A DNA stretch of 64,000 nt from Paenibacillus sp. V4I7 (GTDB taxonomy: Bacteria > Bacillota > Bacilli > Paenibacillales > NBRC-103111). A program made the translations under genes and the position numbers. Below, piece by piece: positions 15,987 to 25,550 of this stretch; the first letter of the stretch is position 1, and every line of letters starts with the position of its first letter. The notes under the pieces were generated by a model. That model made no database searches. It saw nothing but the letters and a program-made list of their open reading frames with translations, and had not been told where the DNA came from. The stretch covers positions 4,712,001-4,776,000 of the forward strand of contig NZ_JAUSZD010000002.1 in the NCBI RefSeq assembly GCF_030817275.1, in the 5' to 3' direction.

Positions 15987-18900
15987 GTGACAAATAGTTC
16001 ACGAAAGCTGACCATTTTGATTCCCATTCTAACAGCATTTATCTTCTTTATTGGTACAATCATCTCGGGATTTGGCAATGTATTACCTTCCGTGTATGCA
16101 GATTCTGTAGTCGAAATCGATTCTGCAAGTTCGCCGGCTTATGCCAATGTGGAAAATTTTGAACAGACAACAAGCCTGTCTGCTTCCTCTGCACAAGCCA
16201 AGTCCGTCAGTATCGGCTTAATCAGCAGACCGGAGACGATCTATTATGGTTACCATGCTGTAAAATTAGCTTACGATTTCACGGGGATGCCGGGAACGTC
16301 GGCAGCATATATCAACTTCAAAGACCCGAGCGGATCAGCCGGGCGTACACTTCAAGGGATTCCGAAAAAGCTGGGGGTGTGGGTCTACGGCGACGGAAAC
16401 AACCATTGGCTGCGCGCACAACTACAGGATGCGAACGGGACGAAACCTGTAGTTGATTTCACGACCAGCAACGGTCTTAATTGGAGCGGTTGGAAGTATG
16501 TCACGACCACTGTGCCTAACAATCTCATAGCTCCTCTTAAGATCAATCAAATTTATGTCGTAGAAACGAAGGTCAACAACAAAAACAGCGGTGTGCTGAT
16601 GTTTGACCAGTTGAATGCCTACTATACGGACTCGACTGTCTTTGGTCTCGACGTAGTTGGACTTCCGCCCATGCAGGTGGGAGATACGAAGCAAGCAACT
16701 GTTAACGCTACTTATCAAAACGGCACCGAACCGGTTCCTATCGTAAGCGGAATCAATTATCGGAGCAGCGATGAACGGATTGCGACAGTCGAACCTTACG
16801 GAACTGTCCGGGCACTGCAAGCAGGCACGGTAACGATTGCTGCAGTATACGGTAATGCACCGGAAGCGGCTTATACGTTAACGGTCACCGAAGAAGCGCC
16901 GATTCCACAGAAATTGGAGCTTTCAGCGCTATCCAAGCTCGAAACCGGCGCGACAAACCGGCTGAGAGTGTACGCTGCATACAGCGGCGCTGCAGAACCG
17001 GTATCTATTCTGACCGGAGCCAACTTCCAGAGCAGCAGCCCCGAAATTGCGACTGTCGATGCCTCCGGACTCATTAAAGCTGTGAAGGCCGGTACGACGA
17101 CGATCACTGCTTCCATTAGTGGTGTCTCCCAAGAATACGTGCTCACGGTAACGAATCCGGTTCCGGTATTGCAAAAAATCGAGTTAACCGGCCTGAAGGC
17201 GATGACCGTCGGAGAGTCCAGGCAAACGAAAGTGGTCGGCACTTACACATGGCTTCCTGATCCGGTCGAACTGACAAGTGGCGTTGCCTACACAAGCAGT
17301 AATCCTGGTGTCGCTTCCGTTAACGCAAGCGGAATGGTTACAGCAATGCAGATGGGAACCTCGAGAATTACGGCGACGTACGGAGGCAAATCGAGTGATT
17401 TTTACCTGGTGGTGAACAAAGTGGCGACTGTGCCGAAGCGAGAATTAAGAGCCGCTTGGATTGCTACCGTCGATAATATCGACTGGCCGAAAAAAGGCGT
17501 TGTCGAAGCGGAAGCGCAAAAGCGCGATTTTATCGAGCAGTTGGATGAGCTGCAAGCGGCTGGCATGAATGCGGTCATCGTTCAGGTGAAGCCGACCGCA
17601 GATGCCTTTTATCCCTCGGCGTACGCCCCTTGGTCGGAATGGCTGACAGGTGAACAAGGCAAGGACCCGGGCTATAATCCTCTCGCGTTTATGCTGGAGG
17701 AAGTCCACAAGCGGAATATGGAATTCCACGCCTGGTTCAACCCTTATCGGATCAGTCTGCAGGATCGTATTGATAAGCTGGTTCCCAATCATCCGGCACG
17801 GCAGCATCCTGATTGGGTCGTTACATATGGCGGCAAGCTTTACTTCAACCCGGGGATCCCGGAAGCAAAACAGTTCATCTCAGACAGCATCATGGAAGTG
17901 GTGAAAAATTACGACATCGACGCTGTACATTTTGACGATTATTTTTATCCGTATCCAGTAACCGGCGTGGATTTCCCGGACCAAGACGCCTATGCGAAAT
18001 ATGGCTCCTCTTTCCCGAACAAAGCGGACTGGAGACGCAGCAATGTAAATACGTTCGTTCAGGACATGAATGCCGCCATCAAACAAGAGAAACGCTGGGT
18101 CAAGTTTGGGATTAGTCCTTTCGGGATATGGAAAAACAAAAGCCAAGATCCTTCCGGCTCTGATACCAACGGACTTAGCAGCTACGACGCTATCTATGCG
18201 GATACGAAAAGATGGGTTGATCAAGCGTGGATCGACTATATTGCGCCGCAAATCTACTGGTATATGGGATATTCACCGGCATCCTACGATAAGTTAATCG
18301 AGTGGTGGAGCGGCGTGACGACCGGAAAAAATGTCCACCTGTACAGCGGTCAAGCGGTCTACCGGATCGGATCGGCCGATCCAGCGTGGCAAAACCCAGA
18401 CGAAATGCCTAACCAAGTCGCTTATAATCGAAACTTTGATCAAGTGCACGGAAGCATATTTTTCAGTGCTCAATGGTTTAAAGACAATCCTCTCGGATTC
18501 ACGAATCGATTGAAGAACGACTTTTATCGGTACCCGGCTTTAGCCCCTGTGATGCCTTGGTTGGATCAGGCTGCACCCGATGCGCCGGTCTTGGCATCCG
18601 CACTTCGAAAAGAGGCAGGGACAGAGATTACATGGAAGAAAGCCCAATCAAGTGACATAGCCTACTATATCGTTTATCGTTTTGACGGAGGGGCTGCCTT
18701 AGACCTGCAGGATCCATCTCATATTGTTGCAAAAGTACGTACACAAACGGGTTTCGATCTCACCTTCTTAGACAAGAATGCGACAGATGGAAAAGTATAT
18801 ACGTATATCGTAACAGCGGTTGACCGGATTCATAACGAAAGTGCTGCCAGCAACCCCGTTACGATGACCAACATCCTGGACGTTACGCCACCTGTCTCTG

Positions 18901-19580
18901 CATCTGCCATCGAAGGCACCCAATATAACGATTGGTATGTGTCGGAAGTTCGGATTAAACTATCGGCAAGTGACGATCTAACAGGTGTAAAGCAAACAGA
19001 TTACAGCACTGATAACGGCTTAAACTGGAATTTATATATCTCACCGATCTCCTTAACTGCCGATGGGGATCATACATTGCTATACCGTTCAACGGATAGC
19101 GCCGGCAACGTAGAACAAACACGGACGATGCAAATCTCGATAGACCGAACGGCACCGACGGTACAAATCACCGGAGCGAAAGCGTATACCGTCGATCAGA
19201 TGGTATCGATCACTTGCACAGCAGTGGATACTGTATCCGGCATTGTTTATAATCCATGCGCAGAGCCGTTGGTCAGTGCTCCTGCTTATCAGTTGGAGCT
19301 CGGCCTCCACAATGTCTCGGTTCAAGTTACGGATCATGCAGGCAACGTAGGAACAGGTTCTACTTCGTACACGGTGCAGGTTACTGAGAACAGTCTCGCG
19401 AACTTAATCCGTGAATTCGTCACGGGATCTGGTGAACAAGGTATCGAGAATTCACTGTTGAAAAAGCTGGAACACCAGCAAATCGATGCTTTCATTCATG
19501 AGATTGATGCTCAAACAGGCAAGCGAATTACAATGGAACAAGCGGACATTCTTATAAGGTTAGTTCGAGCTCTTCAATAA
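15987..19580 (+). CDS. Large secreted GHL10 (DUF187) glycoside hydrolase-like protein with Ig-like and FIMAH modules
   Basis: This 1197-residue exported protein has a signal peptide (1-38), a beta-sandwich of carbohydrate-binding appearance (about 40-215), three Big_2-type Ig-like repeats (about 216-300, 305-390 and 392-478), and a GHL10 TIM barrel (about 484-830). The barrel starts RELRAAWIATVDNIDWP and contains VHFDDYFYPYP. An FN3-like domain (about 870-960), two OmpL47-like repeats ending in DRTAP-type linkers, and a C-terminal FIMAH helical domain (about 1135-1197) follow. GHL10 proteins are thought to act on polysaccharides or cell-wall glycans; the substrate is not established. The GTG start has AGGAGG 10 bases upstream. 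Confidence 0.87.
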   Translation: MTNSSRKLTILIPILTAFIFFIGTIISGFGNVLPSVYADSVVEIDSASSPAYANVENFEQTTSLSASSAQAKSVSIGLISRPETIYYGYHAVKLAYDFTGMPGTSAAYINFKDPSGSAGRTLQGIPKKLGVWVYGDGNNHWLRAQLQDANGTKPVVDFTTSNGLNWSGWKYVTTTVPNNLIAPLKINQIYVVETKVNNKNSGVLMFDQLNAYYTDSTVFGLDVVGLPPMQVGDTKQATVNATYQNGTEPVPIVSGINYRSSDERIATVEPYGTVRALQAGTVTIAAVYGNAPEAAYTLTVTEEAPIPQKLELSALSKLETGATNRLRVYAAYSGAAEPVSILTGANFQSSSPEIATVDASGLIKAVKAGTTTITASISGVSQEYVLTVTNPVPVLQKIELTGLKAMTVGESRQTKVVGTYTWLPDPVELTSGVAYTSSNPGVASVNASGMVTAMQMGTSRITATYGGKSSDFYLVVNKVATVPKRELRAAWIATVDNIDWPKKGVVEAEAQKRDFIEQLDELQAAGMNAVIVQVKPTADAFYPSAYAPWSEWLTGEQGKDPGYNPLAFMLEEVHKRNMEFHAWFNPYRISLQDRIDKLVPNHPARQHPDWVVTYGGKLYFNPGIPEAKQFISDSIMEVVKNYDIDAVHFDDYFYPYPVTGVDFPDQDAYAKYGSSFPNKADWRRSNVNTFVQDMNAAIKQEKRWVKFGISPFGIWKNKSQDPSGSDTNGLSSYDAIYADTKRWVDQAWIDYIAPQIYWYMGYSPASYDKLIEWWSGVTTGKNVHLYSGQAVYRIGSADPAWQNPDEMPNQVAYNRNFDQVHGSIFFSAQWFKDNPLGFTNRLKNDFYRYPALAPVMPWLDQAAPDAPVLASALRKEAGTEITWKKAQSSDIAYYIVYRFDGGAALDLQDPSHIVAKVRTQTGFDLTFLDKNATDGKVYTYIVTAVDRIHNESAASNPVTMTNILDVTPPVSASAIEGTQYNDWYVSEVRIKLSASDDLTGVKQTDYSTDNGLNWNLYISPISLTADGDHTLLYRSTDSAGNVEQTRTMQISIDRTAPTVQITGAKAYTVDQMVSITCTAVDTVSGIVYNPCAEPLVSAPAYQLELGLHNVSVQVTDHAGNVGTGSTSYTVQVTENSLANLIREFVTGSGEQGIENSLLKKLEHQQIDAFIHEIDAQTGKRITMEQADILIRLVRALQ

Positions 19581-19589
19581 AAATGATTA

Positions 19590-19622
19590 CAGACTCCACG
19601 CATTATGTGTGGGGTCTGTTTT
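19590..19622 (+). terminator. Terminator of the GHL10 gene
   Basis: Hairpin CAGACTCCAC / GTGGGGTCTG with extra inner pairs, then TTTT, 10 bases beyond the stop codon. Confidence 0.85.
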
Positions 19623-19659
19623 CGATTCATTGCCAATGAAATTCCTGACCTCTCGGAAG

Positions 19660-20331
19660 TCATGACTTTTTCCCATACAATTCCGTTAGATCTGCAATTT
19701 TTGTCTGAATCCTCTCGGGAATCTCCTTTAACAGCTTAAACCAAGGCACAAAAAGTTCCTCGTCCAAACGGTATTCCTTATATACTAAGGCAGGTGTAAA
19801 CGCACAAGATTTCAAATAAGTCTCTACCAGCTTGTTCGTTTCCTCGTTCGTCATAATCGTTCCTTCCAGAAAATAAGGAATGGTCAAACCATCAACACCA
19901 GCATCTTCGTTTACTGCAGTCATAAAGTGTGGAACGAGCTCCAAAAACTCAGCTACTGGACTAAATGCATGCTTCCCAGGCTGCGAAAACAGCCGCACAT
20001 GCGTCCCATCGAGCAAATTGCTTCGGTCCTTCAGGAGCCCTTTCAAATACTTGCCGTGAAAGCTCGCTTCACAATCGATGACATTTCCATCATGGCCTAT
20101 GTAAACCCATACATGCTCCAATTCATACAAATGCTGAATATCATAATCCCAATAAATTGCGTATTCAATAATTTTCTTCAAACGTATATCATTAAATGGA
20201 AACGATCTTCGAAAGGATGGGGAGACCCCCTCCTGTTCAAAAACCGTTACCCCGACCCGAACCGGAAAAAAGGGTTCATTTTTATCAAAGTACAGATAAG
20301 GCGCGTAAACCTGAATAGTTTGCAAATCCAT
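19660..20331 (-). CDS. Conserved-looking protein of unknown function
   Basis: A 223-residue soluble protein without signal peptide or membrane segment. It is rich in aromatic residues. The central block LEHVWVYIGHDGNVIDCEASFHGKYL vaguely recalls Vps62-type surface-exposed domains, but this is not firm enough for a name (the block is quoted as residues about 72-97). His and Cys/Asp residues in this block could bind metal. ATG at 20331 has an AAGGGGGAG ribosome site, so it is very probably a real gene. It stands alone between two genes on the opposite strand. Confidence 0.7.
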   Translation of the reverse strand: MDLQTIQVYAPYLYFDKNEPFFPVRVGVTVFEQEGVSPSFRRSFPFNDIRLKKIIEYAIYWDYDIQHLYELEHVWVYIGHDGNVIDCEASFHGKYLKGLLKDRSNLLDGTHVRLFSQPGKHAFSPVAEFLELVPHFMTAVNEDAGVDGLTIPYFLEGTIMTNEETNKLVETYLKSCAFTPALVYKEYRLDEELFVPWFKLLKEIPERIQTKIADLTELYGKKS

Positions 20332-20474
20332 AGGATGGCTCCCCCTTAATAACTAAGAATACATAAAGTCCCTCAAGTAAAATGATTTGCATTAATATGT
20401 TAAATCACCTACGTTTATTTCTCGCTTTTTATAGGGAACTGTGGTTCATATTTACTTATCTGCATTTCACACCA

Positions 20475-20503
20475 TTGTGCCGTAGTCTCAGATATCCTAA
20501 AAT
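20475..20503 (+). promoter_or_regulatory. Candidate sigma-A promoter of the SgrR-like gene
   Basis: TTGTGC at 20475-20480 and TAAAAT at 20498-20503 are separated by 17 bases, 61 bases before the gene start. Confidence 0.4.
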
Positions 20504-20564
20504 GTTATACTTCAATAATCTACTATGATGTTCTGCATTTTTAGCGACCAAAGGGGTGATCGGC

Positions 20565-22370
20565 ATGCTGGTAGCTGAACGCTATCTGACTTTATACGAC
20601 CGTTTTGGCGGTGAAAACTCGAATGGCGAACCTGTAGTGGCAACTCTGGAAGAGTTGGCCAATGCGCTATTCTGCACGCCAAGAAACGCGAAACTTGTGC
20701 TGAAGAAATTAGAGGAAGACTGTCTCGTAAATTGGCTGCCGGGCCGCGGTCGCGGTAATCGATCACACATAATTTTCAAGGTGCATAAGGAAAACTTCTT
20801 GCTCAACCTGGCTACGTCCAAAGCCGATGTTGGCGATTACCGCACATCGTTCGAAGTGCTCAGCAATTACGGTGAAGGGACCGAAGCCAAGATCAAGTTC
20901 CTCGAATGGCTGAAGGGGAGATTCGGCTATCAGAAGGAAACGGTGAGAGGTCTTACCGAATGCGATACGCTTCGTTTTCCCGTCTACCGTAGCGTCCAAA
21001 CGCTCGATCCTGCTAAAGTGAATTATGCCTTCGACTCACACATCATCCGGCAAATCTTCGATCGTCTCGTCACTTATGACGAGACAGTAGATCGGATAGT
21101 TCCCGGAATTGCTCATGCCTGGAACGCAGATTCACAGGCAATGGAATGGACTTTCTATTTGCGCAAAGGCGTCTTGTTCCATTCAGGTCGTGAACTGAAC
21201 TCTCAGGATGTGGTCTATACCTTCGAACGGCTTCGCTCTCAAAACATGCCGAACCGCTGGATGATGAGAAGTCTTTCGGTTGTGGAAGCATTGGGGCCGC
21301 GTACTGTGCGTTTTGTACTGTCGCAACCGAATCGGATTTTCGATCGTTTTTTATGCTCGGCCGCTTCATCTATCTTGCCTCTGGATTTGGACGAACAGAG
21401 TGAAGAAGACTATTGGCGACTGCCGACGGGCACAGGACCATTCCACTTGGTCTCCTTTTCTCCACATCGCATCGAATTGGCGGCCAATACCTCCTATTAT
21501 GCGGGAAGACCCTACCTGGATGGCGTCGATATCATCATCATGCCGGAGGATTGCCAACAGATGTCAACCATTGGCTTGCCCTCCGTGATGCAAACTCAAG
21601 ATGGAGATAAATCGGAGCAGGAAGAGAATCCAGAAGAAAAATGGCAAGCTCTCGCCCGGTTGTGCAACGGCTGCACGATGATGACATGGAACGGGAATAA
21701 ACAGGGGTGGACGCAGAACGAGACCTTCCGTAAAGCCGTGCGGCTCTTGCTCGATCCCGTAGCCATGCAAGCTGAATTAGGTGGAGAACGCGTGCTGCCG
21801 GCTTATTCATTGCGCCCGGAAGACAGCATGCAATATGAACGCCAAACCGCAACCGTTCCGGAAATCTACCATGCACTGTCCCAATCCGGCTACGACGGGA
21901 CCAAACTTCGACTTGTCGTACACGAAAAGTATGAACGAGACGGACGATGGGTCGCGACGCGCATGAATAGCTTTGGCATTGCTGTCGACCTGTTTTTGGC
22001 GGATTGGTCGCAAGTTTTAGATCCTGAAATCATATCCAGCGCCGATTTCACTATTTCAGGGATCATTCTGGCCGAAGAAGACGTCTGCGAGATCGACATG
22101 TATGAACATGAGGAATGCATCTCCAGTACGTATCTGGCGCCTTCACTCAAAAGCTGGATTCTTGCGCAGATTGACTTGGCTCTTGGCTCTGACAGCGCTC
22201 AAGCCCGTAGAAGCCACTTGCGCGATATCGAAACACGGCTCCGGGAAGAGTGCCATATCATTTTCCTGCATCATCGGCAGCTGAATACTTATATGCATCC
22301 TTCGGTTAGAGGTGCTTCATTCAACTCTAACGGCTGGATTGACTTTAAACAAATTTGGCTAGAAAAATGA
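20565..22370 (+). CDS. SgrR-like transcriptional regulator with solute-binding domain
   Basis: A 601-residue protein. Residues 1-110 form an SgrR-type winged helix (VATLEELANALFCTPRNAK). The rest is a family 5 extracellular solute-binding fold (YAFDSHIIRQIFDRLVTYD, DVVYTFERLRS, GTGPFHLVSF) without signal peptide, so it acts inside the cell as a ligand-sensing domain. E. coli SgrR senses sugar-phosphate stress; here the ligand is unknown. ATG at 20565 is preferred over GTG at 20556, because AAGGGG overlaps that GTG and lies 8 bases before the ATG. No transporter or sRNA gene is adjacent. In Paenibacillus such proteins often stand alone near MFS genes. Confidence 0.82.
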   Translation: MLVAERYLTLYDRFGGENSNGEPVVATLEELANALFCTPRNAKLVLKKLEEDCLVNWLPGRGRGNRSHIIFKVHKENFLLNLATSKADVGDYRTSFEVLSNYGEGTEAKIKFLEWLKGRFGYQKETVRGLTECDTLRFPVYRSVQTLDPAKVNYAFDSHIIRQIFDRLVTYDETVDRIVPGIAHAWNADSQAMEWTFYLRKGVLFHSGRELNSQDVVYTFERLRSQNMPNRWMMRSLSVVEALGPRTVRFVLSQPNRIFDRFLCSAASSILPLDLDEQSEEDYWRLPTGTGPFHLVSFSPHRIELAANTSYYAGRPYLDGVDIIIMPEDCQQMSTIGLPSVMQTQDGDKSEQEENPEEKWQALARLCNGCTMMTWNGNKQGWTQNETFRKAVRLLLDPVAMQAELGGERVLPAYSLRPEDSMQYERQTATVPEIYHALSQSGYDGTKLRLVVHEKYERDGRWVATRMNSFGIAVDLFLADWSQVLDPEIISSADFTISGIILAEEDVCEIDMYEHEECISSTYLAPSLKSWILAQIDLALGSDSAQARRSHLRDIETRLREECHIIFLHHRQLNTYMHPSVRGASFNSNGWIDFKQIWLEK

Positions 22371-22377
22371 TCAAAAG

Positions 22378-22403
22378 AATACCGCTTTAAGTTGGGCGGT
22401 ATT
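22378..22403 (+). terminator. Terminator of the SgrR-like gene
   Basis: Perfect 8-bp hairpin AATACCGC / GCGGTATT with a 10-base loop, then TATATAG. It begins 7 bases beyond the stop codon. Confidence 0.65.
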
Positions 22404-22479
22404 TATATAGTTACTAATTCGAGGGGAATTTCGTGATTCCTCCTCAACAGGCTACCGACCTGCCTTCATCCTGCACAGA

Positions 22480-23850
22480 TTAATTGGAGCGATGGGAAAA
22501 CAACGATGTCGTATTCAGCAACTCCTTGATACCATCAGCGATTTTTTGGACTCCGATGCCGATCATTTCCTCCTCCACTTGAGAAACACTCAGTCGAATT
22601 AACGTTTCTTTTTCAAATTCAGGAAGATACATCTTTTTTGCGTCGTCCATGTATACATTTTCCTTATTCATATACGTAATAAATTGCTTTGCATTCAGTG
22701 GATTTGGTAGCCTGATTGTCGAGTAAAAACCGGATAGGGAACCCGAATATGCAGCGGAAGGCGGCAAGTACTCTTTATAAGCTTTTTGCAATAATGTTGC
22801 TTTGTTGCTGTAGATCGACCTCATACGTTGAATATGAGCCTTAAACATACCGCTTTTAAGATAAATTTCCAGAGCCCCTTGTGTGAGCACCGGTGTATGT
22901 AAATCCGTAGCAAATTTGGCGCGTAAGAACGAGGCTCGCAAGGAATCCGGAATAACCGCGAGACCCAGTCTCAAACCAGGAAGCATCACTTTGGAAAAGC
23001 TTTTGGTATAAATGACTCTTCCTGATGGATCGTAAGCAAACATAGGGTCCTGCTTCAGGTTGGAATCAAGGTCCCCCATGTAATCATCTTCGATGATATA
23101 GACGTCGTACTTTGTAGCCAACTCCACGATTTTCCGTTTCTCCGCGTTCGAGTAACTATATCCGGTTGGATTTTGAAACCTTGAGACCGTGTAGAAGAAC
23201 TTGATATTTTTGAATTTGAACAGATTTTCCAAACGCTCCATGTCTATTCCCTTCGAAGTTATTTCAACCCCGAATGCCGTGACTTCTTGAAGCTTGATTG
23301 ATTCGATTAAGCTGAAGTGAGTGGGCTGTTCGACACAGATATCTCTTTTTCCGTTGGGGAAAGGAAGCATAACAAACAGATGGAGTGCTTGCTGCGAACC
23401 GGAAACCACACATATTCTTTCGGGTACAGTAAAAACCTGAAGATCTTGCAAATGCCGGGCTAGCTCCGCTCGCAGCGAATATATCCCTTGGATATCCGAA
23501 TAAGTGAACATCTCTTCTTTATATACTTCAATGGCTTGATTAATACAGTGTTGATAATCTCGATAGGGCATCGCATTCTTGTCAGGACCGGCCGATAGAA
23601 AATCAATGGTTCTCGCATCCATCTGACCGGGTTTACGGGAATGATAACGTTCCACAACATAATAACCACTCTTGGAAACGGAATAGATCATATGCTTCTT
23701 TTCCAATTCGGAATAAGCTTTTATGATGGTGTTATTACTACATGAGAACTGCTCGGCCAGAGCCCTGATAGACGGCAGCTTGTTCCCCGGTTTTAATTCG
23801 TCTTCCTCGATTTGTTTTTCAATATAGTTCATGACCACTGCATAGATCAA
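22480..23850 (-). CDS. MocR-type GntR regulator with aminotransferase-like domain
   Basis: A 456-residue MocR protein. Residues 1-70 are a GntR winged helix (LPSIRALAEQFSCSNNTIIKA). Residues 95-440 are a fold type I PLP aminotransferase-like domain, with YTKSFSKVMLPGLRLG carrying the PLP lysine near residue 285. MocR proteins use PLP or an amino-compound aldimine as effector. The start is TTG at 23850, with AAGGGGGAG 8 bases upstream. It is divergent from the class D beta-lactamase gene and shares a 170-base region containing a TGTAC-AG-GTACA palindrome. It may regulate itself, the beta-lactamase, or both. Confidence 0.85.
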   Translation of the reverse strand: MIYAVVMNYIEKQIEEDELKPGNKLPSIRALAEQFSCSNNTIIKAYSELEKKHMIYSVSKSGYYVVERYHSRKPGQMDARTIDFLSAGPDKNAMPYRDYQHCINQAIEVYKEEMFTYSDIQGIYSLRAELARHLQDLQVFTVPERICVVSGSQQALHLFVMLPFPNGKRDICVEQPTHFSLIESIKLQEVTAFGVEITSKGIDMERLENLFKFKNIKFFYTVSRFQNPTGYSYSNAEKRKIVELATKYDVYIIEDDYMGDLDSNLKQDPMFAYDPSGRVIYTKSFSKVMLPGLRLGLAVIPDSLRASFLRAKFATDLHTPVLTQGALEIYLKSGMFKAHIQRMRSIYSNKATLLQKAYKEYLPPSAAYSGSLSGFYSTIRLPNPLNAKQFITYMNKENVYMDDAKKMYLPEFEKETLIRLSVSQVEEEMIGIGVQKIADGIKELLNTTSLFSHRSN

Positions 23851-23872
23851 TTTGTTCGCTCCCCCTTCTATC

Positions 23873-23911
23873 TGTACAGGTACAAACCAAGAAAAACTTG
23901 ATTTACAAGTT
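23873..23911. promoter_or_regulatory. Palindromes in the MocR/beta-lactamase divergent region
   Basis: TGTACAGGTACA (23873-23884) is a 5+5 bp palindrome with a 2-base centre, located just upstream of the MocR ribosome site. AACTTG-ATTTA-CAAGTT (23895-23911) is a second inverted repeat. Both suit dimeric winged-helix regulators. Assignment to this MocR protein is inferred from position. Confidence 0.45.
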
Positions 23912-24023
23912 ATACCGATTTAAGTAGACTCATGGTTACAAGATGCATGTTGGATTGGGGACCGTTGTTCGATGGCCATCGAAATCTTTCCCGAAAAAAT
24001 TGATACTAATAGGAGTGATGCAA

Positions 24024-24821
24024 ATGAAGAGGTTAAAAGGTCTTTTGTTTTTTGTTGCTACTCTACTTACTGCCGTATTCATCACGTTCACGACGTATGC
24101 CTATGCAGACCCGAAGATCATCACTCTTGAACTGGAAGATGTCTTCCAGGCTAACCAAGGGACTCTAGTAATCAAAAACCTGAAATCAGATAAAGTATAT
24201 GCTTATAATCCGGAAAGAAGCAAGGAACGATTCACCCCGGAGTCAAGCTTTAAAGTTCCGAATGCGTTAATCGGACTGGAAGTGAAAGTCGTAGCCGATG
24301 AATACGACATTAAGAGATGGGACGGTGTCGAGAGAGAGTTCCAGGGTTGGAACCGGGATCATACGTTGGGTTCCGCCATGAGACATTCTGCCATTTGGTA
24401 TTATCAGGAGTTGGCCCGCGATATCGGCAAAGAAACTATGGAGGATTATCTTAATCAAATTGATTACGGCAATCGAGACATAACAGGAGGAATCGATACC
24501 TTCTGGCTGAACACCAGCTTAAAGATCTCCGCTCAGGAGCAGGCAGCATTTATGGAAAAACTGGTGGAAGAGGATTTACCTTTTCAGAAAAAAACAATGA
24601 AGACGGTCAAACGAATCATGATCGATGACGAACAAGACGAATATATCGTACATGGCAAAACAGGTACAAGATTGTCGGATATGGGCTTGGGATGGTATGT
24701 AGGATATATTGAAACAAATAAGGATACCTGGGTTTTCGCGACTAATGTAGCCGGTAGCGGAACGAAAGCAAAACAGCTGACGATGGAATCCTTGGAGAAA
24801 ATGAAGATCATCAACGAATAA
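24024..24821 (+). CDS. Class D (OXA-type) beta-lactamase
   Basis: A 265-residue exported serine beta-lactamase with signal peptide 1-28. All class D signatures are present and correctly spaced: Ser74-Ser-Phe-Lys77 (nucleophile and the lysine that is usually carboxylated), Ser122-Ala-Ile124 (SxV-type motif), Tyr148-Gly-Asn150 (YGN) and Lys212-Thr-Gly214. It resembles the chromosomal class D enzymes of Bacillus and relatives. These open acylated serine enzymes on penicillins; the spectrum cannot be predicted. ATG at 24024 is chosen because AGGAG lies 8 bases upstream; the frame extends 27 codons further without support. A divergent MocR gene may control it. Confidence 0.88.
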   Translation: MKRLKGLLFFVATLLTAVFITFTTYAYADPKIITLELEDVFQANQGTLVIKNLKSDKVYAYNPERSKERFTPESSFKVPNALIGLEVKVVADEYDIKRWDGVEREFQGWNRDHTLGSAMRHSAIWYYQELARDIGKETMEDYLNQIDYGNRDITGGIDTFWLNTSLKISAQEQAAFMEKLVEEDLPFQKKTMKTVKRIMIDDEQDEYIVHGKTGTRLSDMGLGWYVGYIETNKDTWVFATNVAGSGTKAKQLTMESLEKMKIINE

Positions 24822-24862
24822 ATGCAAATAAATAAAAACGCCCATACAAGAAAATATAATAA

Positions 24863-24923
24863 GCGTTCACTCCGTAGAGTGAACGCCTAATTTACTTCAA
24901 ATTATCGTTCTCCGTTAGGTTAA
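24863..24923 (+). repeat. Hairpin-tail dispersed repeat, copy 3 (also beta-lactamase terminator)
   Basis: Perfect hairpin GCGTTCACTC-CGTA-GAGTGAACGC at 24863-24886, then the tail ATTATCGTTCTCCGTTAGG at 24901-24919. It lies 42 bases beyond the beta-lactamase stop and probably terminates it. Confidence 0.6.
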
Positions 24924-24994
24924 CGACGTTCAAAAAATTCCCATTGTTCCTCAAAATGAAAGCCAATTCACACGTTTACATTTACTCTTGGACT

Positions 24995-25543
24995 TCATTT
25001 AAAGTATTGGCCAATCTTACTGTTATCCTTTAAAATCAAAGACTTCATGTTATTCTGACGGAACATTTTTAATATTAACGGTTTACTATTTTTTTCGAAT
25101 CCAGCATTCCATTCAAACATCTTCATGAAAATATGGATTGTTGGTGTATAGTTCGCTTTTTCGACCCCTAGTTTTTGCAGGATAAATCTTCTAATAATCC
25201 TAATTATTCTTAACGCATACGGGGTGTCCAAGAAAATGATTAATTCGGCATTCTGGAAGCTTTTTAAAACCCAATCATGGCTATGAGCACCTTCTATAAT
25301 CCATCGGTTAGAACGGATTATATTGTCTAAGTACTCATTTCTTTCCTCGTCAGTTCTTCTTATATCTTCAGATTTATGCCGTTTCCAAACCACGTTATCT
25401 AATTCATAATGCGGAATGCCATACCTAAGGGATAAATTTCTAGCAAGTGTGGTTTTTCCGCTCCCGACTGAACCTATGATATGTATTTTGTTCGGAATAT
25501 TCTCGTTCAGATGGATCCCCACTTTTTGTGAAAGTTCCTTCAC
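24995..25543 (-). CDS. P-loop NTPase, FlaR/adenylate-kinase-like
   Basis: A 182-residue small P-loop kinase-like protein. The Walker A motif GSVGSGKTT is near residue 25, and the LDTPYALRIIRIIRRF segment near 110 is the NMP-kinase-like lid region. It matches the group often annotated as topology modulation protein FlaR; the true substrate is unknown. The start is GTG at 25543 with a weak GGAAAGG upstream. Just upstream, the short remnant at 25551-25652 ends 7 bases before this start, so the gene may have been joined to a foreign leader by a deletion. Confidence 0.75.
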   Translation of the reverse strand: MKELSQKVGIHLNENIPNKIHIIGSVGSGKTTLARNLSLRYGIPHYELDNVVWKRHKSEDIRRTDEERNEYLDNIIRSNRWIIEGAHSHDWVLKSFQNAELIIFLDTPYALRIIRIIRRFILQKLGVEKANYTPTIHIFMKMFEWNAGFEKNSKPLILKMFRQNNMKSLILKDNSKIGQYFK

Positions 25544-25550
25544 TAATCAT

